From positions 62,001-126,000 of the forward strand of contig NZ_SDLV01000025.1 of the NCBI RefSeq assembly GCF_004916905.1: DNA of 64,000 bases, in the 5' to 3' direction. This document shows, in pieces, positions 17,089-25,328 of the stretch. Within the stretch, counting starts at the first letter, position 1. Every line of letters starts with the position of its first letter. The DNA is from Chryseobacterium candidae (GTDB lineage Bacteria; Bacteroidota; Bacteroidia; Flavobacteriales; Weeksellaceae). The notes under the pieces are model-generated. The model worked only from the letters and a program-made list of their open reading frames with translations. It searched no databases and was not told the DNA's origin. Position numbers and translations under genes: made by a program.

Positions 17089-17096
17089 TATATTTG
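17089..17096 (+). promoter_or_regulatory. Promoter -7 box TATATTTG of the permease gene
   Basis: A perfect TAnnTTTG box 16 bases upstream of the ATG at 17113, so the leader is only about ten bases. Confidence 0.55.
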
Positions 17097-17112
17097 ATCC
17101 CTATACTTGACT

Positions 17113-18525
17113 ATGCAAAAAAAACTGAAACTATGGGATGCCATCATGCTTGTGATGGGATCTATGATCGGAAGCGGGATCTTTATTGTAAGTGCTGATA
17201 TGATGCGAAACCTGGGATCAGGATTTTGGGTGATTATCGTATGGGTAATTACAGGAGTGATGACCGTAGCTGCTGCCATAAGCTATGGAGAACTGTCTGC
17301 ACTGTTTCCGAAAGCCGGAGGACAATATACTTACCTGAAAGAGATCTTCGGTAAAAGAATGGGATTCCTTTACGGATGGGGATTGTTTACCGTAATACAA
17401 ACCGGAACAATTGCTGCCGTAGCAATGGCTTTTGGAAAATTTACAGCCTACCTGATTCCCTCATTAAATGATGCTGCACCTATTTTCCAGAGTGGTGAAT
17501 TTAAAATTACATGGATACAGATTCTGGCGATTGCCGTCATTGTTTTGCTTACCTATATCAACACCAGAGGAGTGGAAAGCGGTAAAATTCTTCAGAATAT
17601 TTTTACAGGTTCCAAAATTATTGCATTATTGGGTTTGATAGCTGCCGGTTTTATATTGGTAGACATTTCTCATTTAGCAGAAAACTTCAGCTGGGGAACA
17701 GATTCTTTCAATAACCTTAAAAAAGATTTGAGTGGTAATTTCCTTAAAGAAGGCTGGGAACCCATAGGAGGAATGACTCTGTTAGGCGGAATTGCTGCTG
17801 CAATGGTAGGTTCTGTTTTCAGTTCTGTAGCCTGGGAAAGTGTAACATTTGTTTCAGGAGAGATTGAAAATCCTAAAAAAAATGTAGTAAAATCAATGAT
17901 TTTCGGAACTTCTGCCGTAATGATCCTTTATATAGCAGTAAACTACGTCTACTTAAATGCATTAGACAGAGACGGAATTGCATTTGCTGCCAACGACAGG
18001 GTAGCAGTTGCTGCCTCTCAGAATATTTTTGGAAGTGCCGGAACCATTATTATTGCTTTACTGGTTATGATCTCCACATTTGGGTGTAATAACGGATTGA
18101 TTCTGGCAGGAGCAAGAGTTTTTCAGACCATGGCAAAAGACGGAATGTTCTTTAAATCTGCAGAAAAAAATAATAAAAATGAAGTTCCTGAAAATGCACT
18201 TTGGATGCAGGGAGTCTGGGCCTCTATTTTATGTTTAAGCGGACAGTACGGAAACTTATTGGATATGATTTCTTTCGTGATCGTTCTGTTTTATATGATT
18301 ACGGTTTTTGGAGTTATCTATTTAAGAATGAAACAGCCGGAACTGGAAAGACCTTATAAGACATGGCTTTATCCCGTAACACCTGTTATTTACCTTGTAA
18401 TCGGAACTTGTTTCTGTATTCTATTGCTTATTTATAAACAGCAGTATACATGGCCCGGCTTTGTTTTGGTGTTGCTGGGACTTCCGGTATACTATTTTAT
18501 CAATAGAAAAAAAGCAAATACTTAA
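17113..18525 (+). CDS. APC-family amino acid permease
   Basis: A 470-residue inner-membrane protein with about 12 hydrophobic segments. The start LWDAIMLVMGSMIGSGIFIVSADMMR carries the GSGIF substrate-binding motif of the APC superfamily, and VAWESVTFVSGEIENPKKNV matches the helix 6-7 region of LAT-like exchangers. The probable substrate is an amino acid; specificity cannot be read. I take the ATG at 17113 rather than the TTG at 17107 because it lies at a normal distance from the promoter box. Confidence 0.88.
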   Translation: MQKKLKLWDAIMLVMGSMIGSGIFIVSADMMRNLGSGFWVIIVWVITGVMTVAAAISYGELSALFPKAGGQYTYLKEIFGKRMGFLYGWGLFTVIQTGTIAAVAMAFGKFTAYLIPSLNDAAPIFQSGEFKITWIQILAIAVIVLLTYINTRGVESGKILQNIFTGSKIIALLGLIAAGFILVDISHLAENFSWGTDSFNNLKKDLSGNFLKEGWEPIGGMTLLGGIAAAMVGSVFSSVAWESVTFVSGEIENPKKNVVKSMIFGTSAVMILYIAVNYVYLNALDRDGIAFAANDRVAVAASQNIFGSAGTIIIALLVMISTFGCNNGLILAGARVFQTMAKDGMFFKSAEKNNKNEVPENALWMQGVWASILCLSGQYGNLLDMISFVIVLFYMITVFGVIYLRMKQPELERPYKTWLYPVTPVIYLVIGTCFCILLLIYKQQYTWPGFVLVLLGLPVYYFINRKKANT

Positions 18526-18544
18526 AATAAAAATAGATCAGATT

Positions 18545-18580
18545 AAGGGCTTTCAATTCAGTTTGAAGGCCCTTTATTTT
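18545..18580 (+). terminator. Rho-independent terminator of the permease gene
   Basis: AAGGGC.TTCAA pairs with TTGAA.GCCCTT, followed by a short T-rich tail. Confidence 0.7.
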
Positions 18581-18681
18581 GAATAAAATTTTAAAGTATT
18601 ACCATTATTATTGGGCGAAAATGTGTATTTTGGTATTCCGTTTTTAAATAAACGGATACCATGAAGTAAAAACTAAAAGTT

Positions 18682-19122
18682 ATGGATACACCAAATTACA
18701 GAATGCCTTTCGTGCCGTCTACTTTAATGACTGAAGGCGGAAGTATCGATACCTGCGATATGGGGGAAAGTATTGCCCACAATATTATGCTGCTGATCAC
18801 CACCAAAAAAGGGGAAAACAGATATGATGAAAACTATGGAAACGATGTCTGGAATCTCGAATTCGATAATGGAGTTACAAGTGCCATCTGGGAAAGCGTT
18901 TTTATCAAAAGCTTAAGGAGACAGATTCAGGAATATGAACCAAGAATCGTAAACCCTCAGATTGATGCTCACATACAATTCGTAGAGCACAGCTATGATA
19001 CTAAAGAACACACCGAAATTAAAAAGAAAGTGAGAATTGCCATCAATGCAAAAATGGAAGAAACAGGAGAGCGTTTTAGTTTTTCCACAGAATTGTTTCT
19101 AAGCCCGATGTCTATTGATTGA
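18682..19122 (+). CDS. tssE: T6SS baseplate protein TssE-like (GPW/gp25 family)
   Basis: A 146-residue protein. It has the gp25 fold markers: the central LLITTKKGENRYDENYGNDVWNLEF block (short catalytic-like loop with NRYD..YG) and the downstream SLRRQIQEYEPRI helix, followed by beta strands. It is a structural homologue of phage T4 gp25, which links the baseplate to the sheath. tssF follows after 24 bases. A terminator lies before this gene and another after tssF, so the two genes look like a complete transcript. Confidence 0.82.
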   Translation: MDTPNYRMPFVPSTLMTEGGSIDTCDMGESIAHNIMLLITTKKGENRYDENYGNDVWNLEFDNGVTSAIWESVFIKSLRRQIQEYEPRIVNPQIDAHIQFVEHSYDTKEHTEIKKKVRIAINAKMEETGERFSFSTELFLSPMSID

Positions 19123-19146
19123 TATTTTTAACAGCGAAAGAAAATT

Positions 19147-21030
19147 ATGAATTTAGATCAGAATATTTATTCCAAAGAATCTGTAAAAGCAAGAATGCTG
19201 CAAAATGCAACTAAAGTATGGGGATTGAAAAGTCCACAGTCTTTAGATCCTTTTGTAAAACTGCTGATAGATGCATTCAGTACAGAAGTTTTTAAAGCGA
19301 ATAATGAAATACAGACGGTGAATGCCCGTATATTGGAAAAACTGGCAAAACTGCTTACACCGTCCATCTATACACATCCTATTCCGGCTCATTCTGTAGC
19401 TTTTACACAGCCTTATGAGTCTTCCGAAATTTTATTGGAACACACGGAATTTTTCTTCCGTAAACAGATGACCTCCACTGTAAAATCAGAATCAGACAAG
19501 CAGCTGAACATTCCTTTTACTCCTGTAGGAAATGTAAGAATCAATAAAGTTCACACTTCCATCATGTTTGTAGGAAATACGTGTTACAGCATTGATGACA
19601 GATTCAATAAAATTCCTATTGCAAGATTCCAGGGAAAACCTGAAGATTACAGAAGAATTACCATTGGAGTAGATGTAAGCAAATATATAAGTGAAAACTT
19701 TCCAAAATACCTGAGTATATTCTGCTCCAACCCGGCTTTTGAACACCTTGATTTCGTATACAAATTATTGCCTTACATTACGGTAACAAGTAATGGAAAT
19801 CCTCTTTTTGTAAGAGAAGGATTAAGCTATCTTACAGAAAACCAAAATGATGGTTACGAGCAGATGTTCAAAGAACAGTCCATCAGAAATAAGGTGATTG
19901 AGGATATTAAAAGTATCTATCGCCATAAATTTATTGAAGTAACAGGAATTTCTCAAAGTTTGTTTTCAGAACCCGGACAGCTTCCACAGAACCTTGATTT
20001 TCTTTCCGGAAAAGAAGAGATCACAAAATTTCTTGATAGTAAACAATATCTATGGCTTACTTTTGAGTTTCCACCACAATTTTCAGCAGAAATCCTGGAT
20101 AATTTTTCCTTTGTTCTGAATGCTTTTCCGGTATACAACAGAGGCTGGAAAAAAACAGAGTACAGCCTGGATATCATGGGGAATAATATTCCTTTGGTAA
20201 CAGATGAAGGGGAACACTTCCTTTACGTAGACGAAGTTCAGGACGGTGATGGAAGAAAGTACACCGAAATCCCTTTCACTCCGGCTGATGATCTTAAAAA
20301 AGGGTTATACACAGTAAGAAAAGGAGGAATGGAACGTTTCACAAGCAGAAATGCCGTTGATATGATTGCCAATGTTCTGGAACTGACAAGGGACGAAATT
20401 GCAGCATTTTCCCTTTTGAACAGGGATAATGTAAAAGGAGTTCTCAGCGAAATGTCCGATAAAATGAAATCCATGGTACAAAAAGTAAACAATGCCAAAA
20501 GGAGTATCAGACAAGAGCTGAACTACGTGATCATGGAGCCTGTTGAAAAAACAGATCATACCTATGCTGCTTTCTGGGTAACTCATTGTACGCTTGCCAA
20601 TCATATGCGTCCCGGAACTGAACTTTCCAATCAATTGAAATCACAAACCGTTGTACTGCTTACCGAAACATTAGGCGGAGCTGAAGAGCAGAAAGGGACA
20701 GACAGTATTCAGGCTTATAAATATGCACTCACGACCAGAGATAAAATCATTTCTTTGGAAGACGTTAAAAATTACTGCCGCATGATTCTGAAAGATGAGG
20801 TAAGAGAAGTAAGGGTAAGAAGAGGCACCATGATCAGCAACAAACCAAAAGAAGGTTTTGTAAGAACTGTTGAGGTAGAAATTATTCCTCAGAATTATTC
20901 TTTCTACGGAAGGGCGTATTGGGAAAATATGGCCAATATCATCAGAAACCAGATTATTGCTAAAGCCATCGACGGAATTGAATATATTGTAAGAATTAAC
21001 AATGAAGATGTTGATTTTCAGGATATATAA
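19147..21030 (+). CDS. tssF: T6SS baseplate subunit TssF-like
   Basis: A 627-residue protein matching the length of TssF/VasA. Family features are the opening helix with VWGLKSPQSLDPFVKLLIDAF, the early LAKLLTPSIYTHPIPAHSVAF block (the Bacteroidota version of the TssF N-terminus) and the late KDEVREVRVRRGTMI..RTVEVEIIP region. In T6SSiii of Bacteroidota it forms baseplate wedges with TssE, TssG and TssK. No other tss gene is in the window: the beta-lactamase gene comes next, after a terminator. Confidence 0.83.
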   Translation: MNLDQNIYSKESVKARMLQNATKVWGLKSPQSLDPFVKLLIDAFSTEVFKANNEIQTVNARILEKLAKLLTPSIYTHPIPAHSVAFTQPYESSEILLEHTEFFFRKQMTSTVKSESDKQLNIPFTPVGNVRINKVHTSIMFVGNTCYSIDDRFNKIPIARFQGKPEDYRRITIGVDVSKYISENFPKYLSIFCSNPAFEHLDFVYKLLPYITVTSNGNPLFVREGLSYLTENQNDGYEQMFKEQSIRNKVIEDIKSIYRHKFIEVTGISQSLFSEPGQLPQNLDFLSGKEEITKFLDSKQYLWLTFEFPPQFSAEILDNFSFVLNAFPVYNRGWKKTEYSLDIMGNNIPLVTDEGEHFLYVDEVQDGDGRKYTEIPFTPADDLKKGLYTVRKGGMERFTSRNAVDMIANVLELTRDEIAAFSLLNRDNVKGVLSEMSDKMKSMVQKVNNAKRSIRQELNYVIMEPVEKTDHTYAAFWVTHCTLANHMRPGTELSNQLKSQTVVLLTETLGGAEEQKGTDSIQAYKYALTTRDKIISLEDVKNYCRMILKDEVREVRVRRGTMISNKPKEGFVRTVEVEIIPQNYSFYGRAYWENMANIIRNQIIAKAIDGIEYIVRINNEDVDFQDI

Positions 21031-21062
21031 ATCATTTTAAAAATAAAATCAATTTAAAATAT

Positions 21063-21090
21063 AAAATGCCGTACCCACTACGGCATTTTT
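21063..21090 (+). terminator. Rho-independent terminator of tssEF
   Basis: AAAATGCCGTA/TACGGCATTTT with a five-base loop and a T tail. Confidence 0.88.
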
Positions 21091-21116
21091 AATGTAATAA
21101 TCAGAATCACAATTCA

Positions 21117-22004
21117 ATGAAAAAAATATCTTTTTTGCTGCTGCTTATCCTTTTCGGAGCCCATTTGAAAAGCCAGACTATTCAAGAGCTGAGAAATAAG
21201 ATCAATCAGATTATCTCTACAAAAAATGCAACTGTTGGAATATCTTTAAAAGGAATAGAAGATAAAGATACGCTCAGCATCAACGGAAATAAAGAAACCC
21301 CGATGTTGAGTGTTTTCAAATTTCATATTGCCTTAGCTGTTTTGAATCAGGTAGATAAAGGAAAATTAAAACTTAATCAAAAATTCTTTATTAAAAAAGA
21401 AGACCTTTTGCCTGATACCTGGAGCCCAATCAGAGAAGAATATCCTCAGGGAAATATGTATCTTACATTAGATCAATTGATAAGGTATACGGTTTCCCAT
21501 AGTGATAACAATGGCTGTGATATTTTGCTGAATATCATTGGCGGAACAGAGACCGTGCAGAAATTCATTAATCAACAGGGAATTAAAGATTTTACAATAA
21601 AAGTAAACGAGAAGGAAATGGCATCCTTCGAAAAATGCTACATAAATACCACAACGCCCTTGGCAACCACGGAACTTTTAGAAAAATTCTATAAAGGAAA
21701 AGTGCTGAAAAAAGAATCTACAAAATATCTGTATCAGGTAATGGTAGAAACCTCACGAGGACTTACCTGGATGAAGGCAGGGTTACCCACAGGTACAGAA
21801 CTGGCTCACCGTACAGGAATTTCCGGAAGAAACGAAAATAATCTACGTGCAGCAATGAATGATGTGGGAATTATAAAACTTCCTAATGGAAAACACATCG
21901 TTTTATCCATTTATCTGAAAAATATCAATGAAGAAATGACAGATACGGAAAAAATCATTGCAGATGTCACCCGCGCTGTCTGGGATTACTACACGCGCAA
22001 ATAA
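21117..22004 (+). CDS. Class A beta-lactamase (CIA/CGA-like, subclass A2)
   Basis: A 295-residue periplasmic enzyme with a signal peptide (residues 1-20). Active-site motifs are complete: nucleophile Ser65 in SVFK (65-68), SDN at 128-130, and R-T-G at 231-233 in place of the usual KTG. The omega-loop glutamate is probably Glu171 in MASFEKCYINTTTP. Overall it resembles chromosomal extended-spectrum enzymes of Chryseobacterium (CIA, CGA) and the PER-like A2 group. It hydrolyses beta-lactam antibiotics. It has its own unit, and no ampR-like regulator is adjacent. Confidence 0.88.
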   Translation: MKKISFLLLLILFGAHLKSQTIQELRNKINQIISTKNATVGISLKGIEDKDTLSINGNKETPMLSVFKFHIALAVLNQVDKGKLKLNQKFFIKKEDLLPDTWSPIREEYPQGNMYLTLDQLIRYTVSHSDNNGCDILLNIIGGTETVQKFINQQGIKDFTIKVNEKEMASFEKCYINTTTPLATTELLEKFYKGKVLKKESTKYLYQVMVETSRGLTWMKAGLPTGTELAHRTGISGRNENNLRAAMNDVGIIKLPNGKHIVLSIYLKNINEEMTDTEKIIADVTRAVWDYYTRK

Positions 22005-22012
22005 GTTGGTAA

Positions 22013-22061
22013 TATGAATTATGAATTATGAATTATGAATTATGAATTATGAATTATGAAT
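22013..22061. repeat. Seven tandem copies of the heptamer TATGAAT
   Basis: Seven perfect 7-base units in a row lie 8 bases after the beta-lactamase stop. Because copy number can slip, it is a likely variable locus. Confidence 0.9.
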
Positions 22062-22086
22062 TATTCTTTTTCTAAACATCAATAGG

Positions 22087-22221
22087 AAGAGGCTGTCTCA
22101 AAAGTCAAACAATCTGGCTTTTGTTATTCTGACGAAGGAAGAATCTCATTGATAACCAAACATATGAGATTCTTCACTACATTTCATTTCGTTCAGAATG
22201 ACACTTTTGAGACAGCCTCTT
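22087..22221. mobile_element. 135-bp inverted-repeat (MITE-like) element
   Basis: An 18-base perfect terminal inverted repeat (22087-22104 and 22204-22221, core GAGGCTGTCTCAAAAG) encloses imperfectly complementary inner arms (AAGAATCTCAT left, ATGAGATTCTT right, plus ATTCTGA/TCAGAAT). There is no coding capacity. As transcribed it would form one long hairpin. It may be a non-autonomous transposable element or a REP-like unit. Confidence 0.7.
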
Positions 22222-22239
22222 TTTAATTTTAAAAACAAA

Positions 22240-22270
22240 CCTGCTGGCTTTAGCCAAAACATAATTACCT
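22240..22270. repeat. Copy of the GGCTTTAGCC-AAAAC repeat
   Basis: CTGGCTTTAGCCAAAAC matches the copy at about 16432 and is related to the copy at 55114. Confidence 0.5.
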
Positions 22271-22375
22271 GAAATCAAAACTCAATAATATCTTATTCAA
22301 TCCATTAACAAAACCTAAGAATTTTTTATGAAACTTTTATCCCTTTTATATTCAAAAAAATTCCATAAAATTCCG

Positions 22376-22383
22376 TATTTTTG
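22376..22383 (+). promoter_or_regulatory. Promoter -7 box TATTTTTG of uvrA
   Basis: A TAnnTTTG match 35 bases upstream of the uvrA ATG. I see no SOS-type operator around it. Confidence 0.5.
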
Positions 22384-22418
22384 CACGTTGTGATTTTCAG
22401 GCAAAGTCACTCCAAATT

Positions 22419-25250
22419 ATGAGCAAATCAACAGAATATATAGAAGTTTACGGAGCCCGTGAACACAACCTAAAAAATATCAATGTAAAAATTCCACGCA
22501 ATGAATTGGTCGTAATTACAGGCCTTTCCGGAAGTGGAAAATCGTCATTGGCTTTCGACACTATTTTTGCAGAAGGCCAGCGTCGTTATATCGAAACATT
22601 CTCTGCCTATGCCCGTCAGTTTTTAGGTGGATTGGAGCGTCCGGATGTAGATAAAATTGAAGGACTTTCTCCGGTGATTGCTATAGAACAGAAAACAACC
22701 AATAAAAACCCGCGTTCTACTGTGGGAACGGTTACCGAGTTGTACGACTTTCTGCGTCTTTTATATGCAAGAGTTTCGGATGCTTACTCTTTATCTACAG
22801 GACAGAAGCTGGTAAGCTATACTGAAGATCAGATCCTTGAAACCATCAAAGAAAATTATAAAAAAGAGAAAATCATGCTTTTGGCGCCAGTGGTGCGTTC
22901 CAGAAAAGGACATTATCATGAGCTTTTTGTACAGATGGCTAAAAAAGGCTACGGACAGGCAAGAATTGATGGAGAACTGCAGGATATTGAATATGATTTA
23001 AAACTTGACCGTTATAAAACCCACGATATCGATATTGTGATCGACCGTTGGATTATCGGGGAGAATGCCTCAGAAGGCAGAATGGAAAAATCATTGCGCA
23101 CCGCGATGGATATGGGTGAAGGCATTATAGGAATTCAGAAACTGGGGAGTACAGACATTGAATATTTTTCTAAAAACCTGATGGATGCAGAAACAGGACA
23201 CTCTCTGGCGCTGCCTGAACCCAATACTTTCTCATTCAACTCTCCAAAAGGAAGTTGCCCGAACTGTAAAGGTCTGGGAACTATTAAAAAGATCAATACC
23301 GATTACTTTATAGACAATCCGAAACTATCCATCAACCAGGGAGGATTGTTGCCATTGGAAGATATCAAATCCAACAAATGGATTCTGTCACAAATTAAAA
23401 ATATTCTTGAAATCTTCGGATTGGGATTAACAACGCCGTTGCAGGATATTCCGGAGGAAGCACTGGATTACATTTACAACGGATGTCACAAAGAATTTAA
23501 TAAAGACCTGAAATATGCAGGAATTACCAAGAAAATAAAGATTGGTTTTGATGGTTTGATCGCTTTCATGGAAGAAATTATCGATGAAAGAGAATCCTAC
23601 GAAGCCATTTTATTGGAAAGACATTTTACCACAGAAGAAACCTGCCCGGAATGTCATGGAACCCGTCTTCAGCCATCAAGCTTAAGTTTTAAAATTGACG
23701 GAAAGAATATTGCTGAGGTTAACGGATTAAGCTTAGCAGATTTAAAAGACTGGTTGGCTGATGTTAAAGATAAATTCTCAGAAAAAAATAAAATCATTGC
23801 TCACGAGATCTTAAAAGAAATTGAAACCCGACTTCAGTTCCTGCTGGATGTAGGGTTGGATTATTTGAGTTTGAGCAGAAGTTCAAAAACCCTTTCAGGA
23901 GGAGAGTCACAGAGAATTCGTCTGGCAACACAGATCGGTTCGCAATTGGTGAATGTGTTGTATATCCTTGATGAACCAAGTATCGGGCTTCACCAGAGAG
24001 ATAACGAAAGACTGATCCATTCCCTGAAAAACCTGAGAGACATCGGAAACTCTGTTTTGGTAGTAGAACATGATAAAGACATGATTCTTGAAGCCGATGA
24101 AGTGCTGGATATTGGTCCGAGAGCAGGAAAATTCGGTGGAGAAATTCTTTGGCAGGGAAAACCAAAAGACCTGTTGAAAGCAGACACCATCACTGCTCAA
24201 TACATCAATGGAAAAAGAAAAATCGTAATTCCTGAAGAAAGAAGAGCAGGAAGCGGTAAAAATATTGTTTTAAAAGGAGCTACAGGAAACAATCTTAAAA
24301 ATGTAACGCTGGATATTCCCCTTGGAAAACTGGTAGTAGTAACCGGAATTTCAGGAAGCGGAAAATCTTCTTTGATTAACGGAACATTATATCCGATCCT
24401 CAACAAACATTTCTACAGAGCGGTTCAGGAGCCGTTACCCTACAAAAAGATTGAAGGGTTAGAGAATATTGATAAAATTGTAGACGTAGACCAGACTCCA
24501 ATCGGAAGAACGCCACGTTCGAATCCTGCTACTTACACCGGAATGTTTACTGACATCCGAAACCTTTTTGCCGAACTGCCTGAAAGTAAAATCCGTGGAT
24601 ATAAACCGGGAAGATTTTCTTTTAACGTAAAAGGCGGAAGATGCGAAACCTGTCAGGGTGGAGGATTGAAAGTGATCGAAATGAACTTCCTTCCGGATGT
24701 ATACGTACACTGCGAAACCTGCAACGGAAAACGTTTCAACAGAGAAACCCTGGAAGTCCGTTACAAAGGAAAATCAATTTCTGATGTATTGGATATGACG
24801 ATTGATGAAGCCGTAGATTTCTTCCAGCCGATTCCTAAGATTTTTGCGAAAGTGAAAACATTACAGGATGTAGGTTTAGGCTACATTACCCTGGGACAGC
24901 AGTCAACAACCCTTTCTGGAGGTGAAGCGCAACGTATCAAGTTAGCAACCGAACTGGCGAAAAGACAAACCGGAAACACCCTTTATATACTTGATGAACC
25001 AACAACAGGATTGCATTTTGAAGATGTAAAAATCCTGATGGATGCCATCAACCAACTGGTAGAACTTGGGAATTCATTCATCATCATCGAACATAATATG
25101 GATGTCATCAAATTAGCAGACCACATTATTGATGTTGGTCCGGAAGGTGGAAAACACGGCGGACAGATCGTAGCACAGGGAACTCCTGAGGAAATTGTGA
25201 AATCTAAGAAAAGCTTGACAGGGAAGTTTTTGAAGAGAGAGTTGGAATAA
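22419..25250 (+). CDS. uvrA: Excinuclease ABC subunit A
   Basis: A 943-residue protein of full UvrA length. It carries two ABC ATPase modules: Walker [15 protein letters not shown] near residue 35 with signature [14 protein letters not shown], and [14 protein letters not shown] near 645 with signature [14 protein letters not shown]. Zinc sites are CPNCKGLGT paired with CPECHGT and CETCQGGG paired with CETCNG. UvrA dimers scan DNA for bulky damage and load UvrB. No other uvr gene is adjacent. A terminator closes the transcript before the AT-rich pair that follows. Confidence 0.97.
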   Translation: MSKSTEYIEVYGAREHNLKNINVKIPRNELVVITGLSGSGKSSLAFDTIFAEGQRRYIETFSAYARQFLGGLERPDVDKIEGLSPVIAIEQKTTNKNPRSTVGTVTELYDFLRLLYARVSDAYSLSTGQKLVSYTEDQILETIKENYKKEKIMLLAPVVRSRKGHYHELFVQMAKKGYGQARIDGELQDIEYDLKLDRYKTHDIDIVIDRWIIGENASEGRMEKSLRTAMDMGEGIIGIQKLGSTDIEYFSKNLMDAETGHSLALPEPNTFSFNSPKGSCPNCKGLGTIKKINTDYFIDNPKLSINQGGLLPLEDIKSNKWILSQIKNILEIFGLGLTTPLQDIPEEALDYIYNGCHKEFNKDLKYAGITKKIKIGFDGLIAFMEEIIDERESYEAILLERHFTTEETCPECHGTRLQPSSLSFKIDGKNIAEVNGLSLADLKDWLADVKDKFSEKNKIIAHEILKEIETRLQFLLDVGLDYLSLSRSSKTLSGGESQRIRLATQIGSQLVNVLYILDEPSIGLHQRDNERLIHSLKNLRDIGNSVLVVEHDKDMILEADEVLDIGPRAGKFGGEILWQGKPKDLLKADTITAQYINGKRKIVIPEERRAGSGKNIVLKGATGNNLKNVTLDIPLGKLVVVTGISGSGKSSLINGTLYPILNKHFYRAVQEPLPYKKIEGLENIDKIVDVDQTPIGRTPRSNPATYTGMFTDIRNLFAELPESKIRGYKPGRFSFNVKGGRCETCQGGGLKVIEMNFLPDVYVHCETCNGKRFNRETLEVRYKGKSISDVLDMTIDEAVDFFQPIPKIFAKVKTLQDVGLGYITLGQQSTTLSGGEAQRIKLATELAKRQTGNTLYILDEPTTGLHFEDVKILMDAINQLVELGNSFIIIEHNMDVIKLADHIIDVGPEGGKHGGQIVAQGTPEEIVKSKKSLTGKFLKRELE

Positions 25251-25272
25251 AAACTATATAAATATATTACGG

Positions 25273-25301
25273 AAAACCACAATGAAAATTGTGGTTTTTT
25301 T
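25273..25301 (+). terminator. Rho-independent terminator of uvrA
   Basis: AAAACCACAA/TTGTGGTTTT with a six-base loop and T7. Confidence 0.88.
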
Positions 25302-25328
25302 ATTTACTTTTGGAAAAAACGATAATAC

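Larger units (their letters stand above)
22005..22418. other. Repeat-rich gap between the beta-lactamase gene and uvrA
   Basis: The gap has no gene. It holds a heptad array (22013-22061), an inverted-repeat element (22087-22221), a GGCTTTAGCC repeat near 22246 and the uvrA promoter box near 22376. Confidence 0.7.

Noticed and set aside
22005..22418. Insertion sequence behind the beta-lactamase gene
   Set aside because: Inverted ends exist but no transposase or target duplication can be seen, so only a non-autonomous element is supported.
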